A DNA stretch of 64,000 nucleotides from Sipunculus nudus (Eukaryota > Annelida > Sipuncula > Golfingiida > Sipunculidae). The stretch's first letter is position 1. Each line of letters opens with the position of its first letter. The notes under the pieces were generated by a model. That model did not search any database and was not told where the DNA came from. It was given only the letters and a program-made list of their open reading frames with translations. The translations under genes and the position numbers were made by a program. The stretch lies in the NCBI GenBank assembly GCA_026874595.1, contig CM049308.1:74806624-74870623 (forward strand), read 5' to 3'. This document shows, one piece after another, positions 42,001 to 48,000 of the stretch.

Positions 42001-45000
42001 CACATAAATTATTGTGCTCTGGATCAGTGTAGATCACTTTGAGTAGTTCCTGAAATGACAAGAAAATGCTTCTGATAATGATTCTGCCAGTATTGGCAAG
42101 AAAATTGTTTAAAATTTCCCCCGGAACATTCTTGGAGTTATATATCCTTTTCTTCCAGGAATGACGGGGAAGTGGTCTTTACTGAAGTCAAATAAGGATG
42201 GATATACGGTCTACAGTAAGCATCATACAGGGAGGTGGGAAGAGGTACTTGTAATATAAACAGGCCTCATATTAGGCTCCCATCACTGTTAAAATCGGAC
42301 TGTAATAGTGTTAAGTAATATAGGACTGGGGATAATTCTTATATCATAAATGTGATCCATAATGAATTTGTACAATAAAGTTATAATACCTAGGCCTTTT
42401 ATCTTAATTTGGTCATTTACCTACATTTAAGTAAAGCACCAGGCACTTGCCACTAAACCTGTCTTTTCTTACTTTAAACAAGGGACCCATGGGTCACATC
42501 GCTCAGCTGTTATATATGATAAAAAAATATGATTTAGAAATGAGGCACATGCTTGTTTTGTGTGGAAAAAAATATAAGCTATATTATGAGTTGTGGGTGT
42601 TTAGCTTATGTATGATTTTGATAGTATCTTTGGAGACAGGGAAGAGGATTGATTTCATTTATTTTATTAACAAATGGAGTGCTATATATTGTCACACAGA
42701 TTTTGACTTGGCCATATAACTTATAAGCAGAACATATAATATAAGAGTTTAACTATTTATTAAAAATAATTACAAATTGTCCTAAATATAATTTTTATTA
42801 AAAATAATAAGAGAATCGTATGATTTTTAAAATAAAATACAACTGAAATGATTATTAAAATTATACAAAGAATATATTCATGAATGCATTCATAACACAT
42901 TTTGAAAGTATCTGCACTGGTATTCATATACTTTCATTTTTACCTGAATTCCCATTCTTATGCAAGAAATATTATAATGGAGTAAATATTCATATTCGTA
43001 TTCAAATACATTTGCAAAGTATTCGCACCATGTCTGGTATTTATTCAGTTTTCACCAAACAATGATGTTGAGAATCCAGAATTATGAGAATATAAAAAAT
43101 TCACAAATTTAAATAATGATCATAAGTACCTGGTTTTATGGCTTTTATTCATATTAAAAAAAAAATAAATGTAATATATTCATTTTGGACTATTTCACAT
43201 CAATGTACACACTAGACACAGCAGGAATCTAGATTAATATTATCAACTGCATCTTTGTCTATCATTAATTTCCTTCATATGATCCCTAATGATTAGTAAT
43301 GAATAATATGATTTATTTTTTTATCATTAAAATTGAACTGAAAAATACCATAGGTGACTGCATGGTGTTATTTGGAATACGTGGCATTCTATCAATCGAT
43401 ACAAGATTCTTATATCATCAGTAACTGCAAGTTAATTTCCTGTTATTATCAACAAACAAATTCCTTTTCCATTTTTCTTTAATTTGTTATTAAAAACCAA
43501 TAAAAAATTATTAATTTATTGTTTATTGTTAGTTAAAACTACTAGATGAGGTAGGTTGGACACCTGGATCAACTGTGGCTGGCCATAAGCTGCCTGGCTG
43601 CCCCGGTGTATGCCTCCTGTCAAGCGTGCATAATCTGATGAAAGGTCAACAAGGTCAACATACAGGTGATGCAAGAGGGGCTTGGGAGAGCTGAGGTCTG
43701 ACATGGTCTCATAAAAACATTAATAAAAGCTACAATTTTTGGCCAATTTCTTTCAGCTTTCTAAACTAGAAAGCTGAAATCCTTATGTGTGCATGATATG
43801 AAAATTATATCAACTGTGCTCACAGGAAACAAACGTGCCATGGTCAAAGTTTGGCAAAATTTAAGGTACTAACTGTATATTTATACTAATAACTTATAAA
43901 ATTTGAATAATTCAGAACTAATTTAGGGTATTCAATTGAATCTTGATAAAATAATGTTACATCCCTGACAAAAAATCTCTAGCTTCAGCAATCCTCTTGT
44001 TAAGGGAGTAAATATATTTCTTGATTTTTTACAAAGTGCATTGTTTGGGCCTATAACTTAAAACAATTACACAATACTGAAATCATTTCTGGCATGTGCA
44101 TAGAGAATGTATAGAAAAATATGTTATATTATATGTGATTAAAGTCAGATCAGTGGTTTTGATATTTAGCAGTCTTGAAGTGTAACAATGGGTTTTTAAT
44201 GGAAAAAAAGAAGTTTTTCATTAATATCTTGAAGATATTAAGTCCTAGCGACCAAATTCTTGGCATGGTAGGGGATTTTGGAGACATCTGATTGTATGGC
44301 AGATTTTAGGAACTGAGAGCTGAAGCTGGGGAGCTGAGCTCTTGCAAACTGCATAACGCTAGCTTGATGTAAAAAATATGTTACATGGTGCTTAGTAAAC
44401 TTGAATAAAATCTACAGTTTTTGATCAACTGGTTTCAAATTTTTGGTGTTAACAGACAAAATGCTAACAAAAACAAGCTGTGAAAATTGAATCCACAGTA
44501 CTTACAGGAAAAAAACATGCCATGGTCAAATATGGGCAAAATTTAAGGTACCAATTTTTTATTTTTGTTAATATTTCAAAAAATTTAAAAGATTTTGATC
44601 TAATTTTGGGTATACAATTCAATTTTGATTGATTAAAGTTATATTAATGGAAAAAAGTCCATAGCTTTAACATGTTTTGTATTAAGTGATCAAATATCTT
44701 TCCTGATTTTTTACAAAATTCATTATGTTTGGGCCCATAACTTTTTTAAATTATATAATACAGACATAATTTCTGGCATGTACATAGAAACTATATAGGG
44801 AAATATTTATGGTAAATATGAGATGAGTAGTTTCGATATTAGGCAGTCCTGAAGTGTAAAAATAGGTTTTTAATAAAAAATTGAGGTTTTTCCTTAATTT
44901 CTCAAAGAAACGAAGTCACAAAGACCCAGTTTTCGGCTTGGTAGATGATCTTGGGGACATCTAACATTATGCTGAATTTTGGATTCCTGGGTCTTACGGT

Positions 45001-48000
45001 TTCAAAATGTGCCACATCTATGGACGGATGGACGGACGACAGACAATGGACCACGACTATAGCTCAGATGACTTATAGTCAGCTGAGCTAAAAAGCCAGG
45101 CCCTTGACCCACAGATAGCACTGTCCACTGAATGTGGATTAAGATAAGAAAACATAAGAATGAATTTTTTTTATGGCGCTTCCTACATACCAAGCTTTGA
45201 ATACAAGTCTACAAATAATCCAAAAATCATAACATGCTATCAGGTTTTTACAGCCAATATATAATGTTTGGCTTATATGTCATCATTTTGCGCAGGAGAC
45301 TGTGAACAAGATCCTCCAAAACAGGGGCCTTACCATGAGGCTACAAGTCATTTGTTTATCTGGTGAAACACTCACACTGCTGTAGATGTTCCTCTTGAGA
45401 GGTGTGTTGGTGGCCATCGCGGGATCCAGATTCCATATACGGATAGTGTCATCATTTGAGCAGGTAATAAAGGAGTTGGCTGGCAGCGGTACATACTGGT
45501 TCTGCTCTTTACACTCAGGGTACACCTGTAACAGTGGTCAGGTACATATACAGGTATCCATTAACATATTAACATGATGTTACATATAATAATCAAAACA
45601 GTTATGGTATATTGACAAAATATGTTATACAAGACATATCTGTAATAACAATTTCATTTTTACTTTGAAAGTAATAAACCTTATCAAATAATATAGATTT
45701 ATCAGCACAATGGAGGGAGAATTAAAAGGCATGAAAGCAAGAAAAGAACAAAAGGTGGCTCCATCTGTCTCCTACAGAAGACAAAGCTATACAACATCTT
45801 CGGTCAGTTTGTTTTTTGGACCAATCCATGCATCTCTTATTGATATATTCAAGATTTTGTGTGATTTTCACCAAATATGGAAATATTCAAGGTCAAGGCC
45901 ACTCTCATAGGAAAGGTCATGACATCAATTTAAATATGTGTCATCCAATAAACCATATCTCTGTATATGCATAATATGAAATAAATCGGTACATTAGTTT
46001 TTTACTTATAATGCTAACAGTACTGTCAAGTGGCAATAATGGGGTATTTAAAGGCACGAAAACAAGAAAAGGATCATAGGTTGAGCCACCATTTTCCCGG
46101 ATAACACTATCCGAGATATCGGGTCAACTTAATTTTCAGATCCATGCAAGATTTCTTGAAATATTTGAGAGTTTGTGTGATTTTCCTCAAAAATGGACCT
46201 ATTTAAGGTCAAGGTCACTCTCCTAGTAAAGGTCATGACCCTAATTGATAAAGGCTTCTTCCTCTCATCCATATCTATGCACATGTCAAGTTTGGTAAAG
46301 ATCTGTGAAATATTTTCTGAGTTATCACCAACATAAAACCATAGTATCCCCCAACTATGTCAAGGATAGGACTGACTTGACACTCATTTCATACCAAGTC
46401 TGTAAAAATCTATGCAGTGCTCAAATATAACTACAAAGTAAGTAATATTAAAAATAGCATTATTCCTTAAAAATAAAAATACACATCACAAAACTGGTCA
46501 AACTGATAAAACTCCCTACTGATATATTTGAATATTCATCACACGGCTTCAAGCCATCACTGAGTATCTCTGCTTCAACCAACCATGCAACAAGTTGGTA
46601 ATGGAATCAAATGGAGAGATATAATAATTAAGACTGGTGTACTGCAGTTAACTTTCTTAATCATTAAACTGAAGTGTTTATACAGATAAAATATGTTTTT
46701 GCAGAGATTGGTGGCAGGCAAAAGTTAGAAAATCATGTCTCATGAATAAATCTGACTCCAAAGAATACAAGAGTAAATAACTAAATATTATGAAAGCAAG
46801 GCAGTTACAAAATCACTGCTTACCTCGATGCCCCATATGGACTGGCTGTGATACAGGTAGGATCTCGTTTTTCCGACTCTTTTAACGTCCTTCACATCCC
46901 AGATATAAATACTGTGGTCATTATATACACAAGTCACTTTCTTATCTATATCATCCAGTACTAGCGCTGTCGTGTCGGGAAATGAACTGTTTTCTTGGTG
47001 ACCCCTCATGTGACTGGAGTCAAGGCCAGCGGCAACGTCGACACCGAGGTAATGTGGGCGTGGCATTGTTGCCACGAACCGTAAAGTTACTGGATCAAAC
47101 ACCCGTACTATTCCTTGTGCACAACCTACGAAAATATGGTTCTCTCCAACACTGATAGAATTGGCACATGTTGTCTGGAAAGAACAGAAACATGTTATGT
47201 TGAGACTTCACTGACAGATAATTTATTCATACTGGTACACATTGACCAAGAGAATGAAAACACTATCAAAACAGAAGTTCCAGCAATCATTTTTATGAAA
47301 AACACTGGTTTACAGTATATTTGAAAATCATTATGGCACTGTCTAAAAACAGAATAAAACATGTGAAAAACCATCATTCCTAATTGAAAATAATGAAATA
47401 TTGTGTTCAGCCTACAAGTTGTTGATATTTTACCCTGAACCATGGTGAGATGAGACAAACCTACTGAATACCAAATAATGTGATCATATTTGTTTCTCAG
47501 AATTACAGAAATATTTACAATTACTATGTGTCAGCACAGTCTGAGGTTTTGTTTCATTAAGTTGAAAATTACTTTTTCCTTTTCAAGTGAGGTTAGCATT
47601 ACATCTGAACCTTAAAATGCAAAACCTTACATATAATAAATTACCATTAATTTATAAAGATATAATCATGGTTTCAAAAACCTGAGCACAGTTATGTACT
47701 TTTGTTCTGTGTGCCTATCAGGACTTGACAGAGGTAACTTAACTCTGTCCTGAGGTACATACCCTGAGTTCAACCCACTTGTCCAGCAGTCGTTTACTGT
47801 TGAACTCACACAGCAGACCTGACTGTGTGATACAAAATGTGCTCCCACTCAGAGAACCGAGCCCACACGCTACCCCACAGAAATAATTGTTCTTCTGTTC
47901 ACCCAGAATCCCTGAACGCCCCACCAATGGTACAACCTCCTTCACCTGAACATAAATACAGAGACTGTTGAACTGGTACTGTTTTAAATGCTATCAGTAG

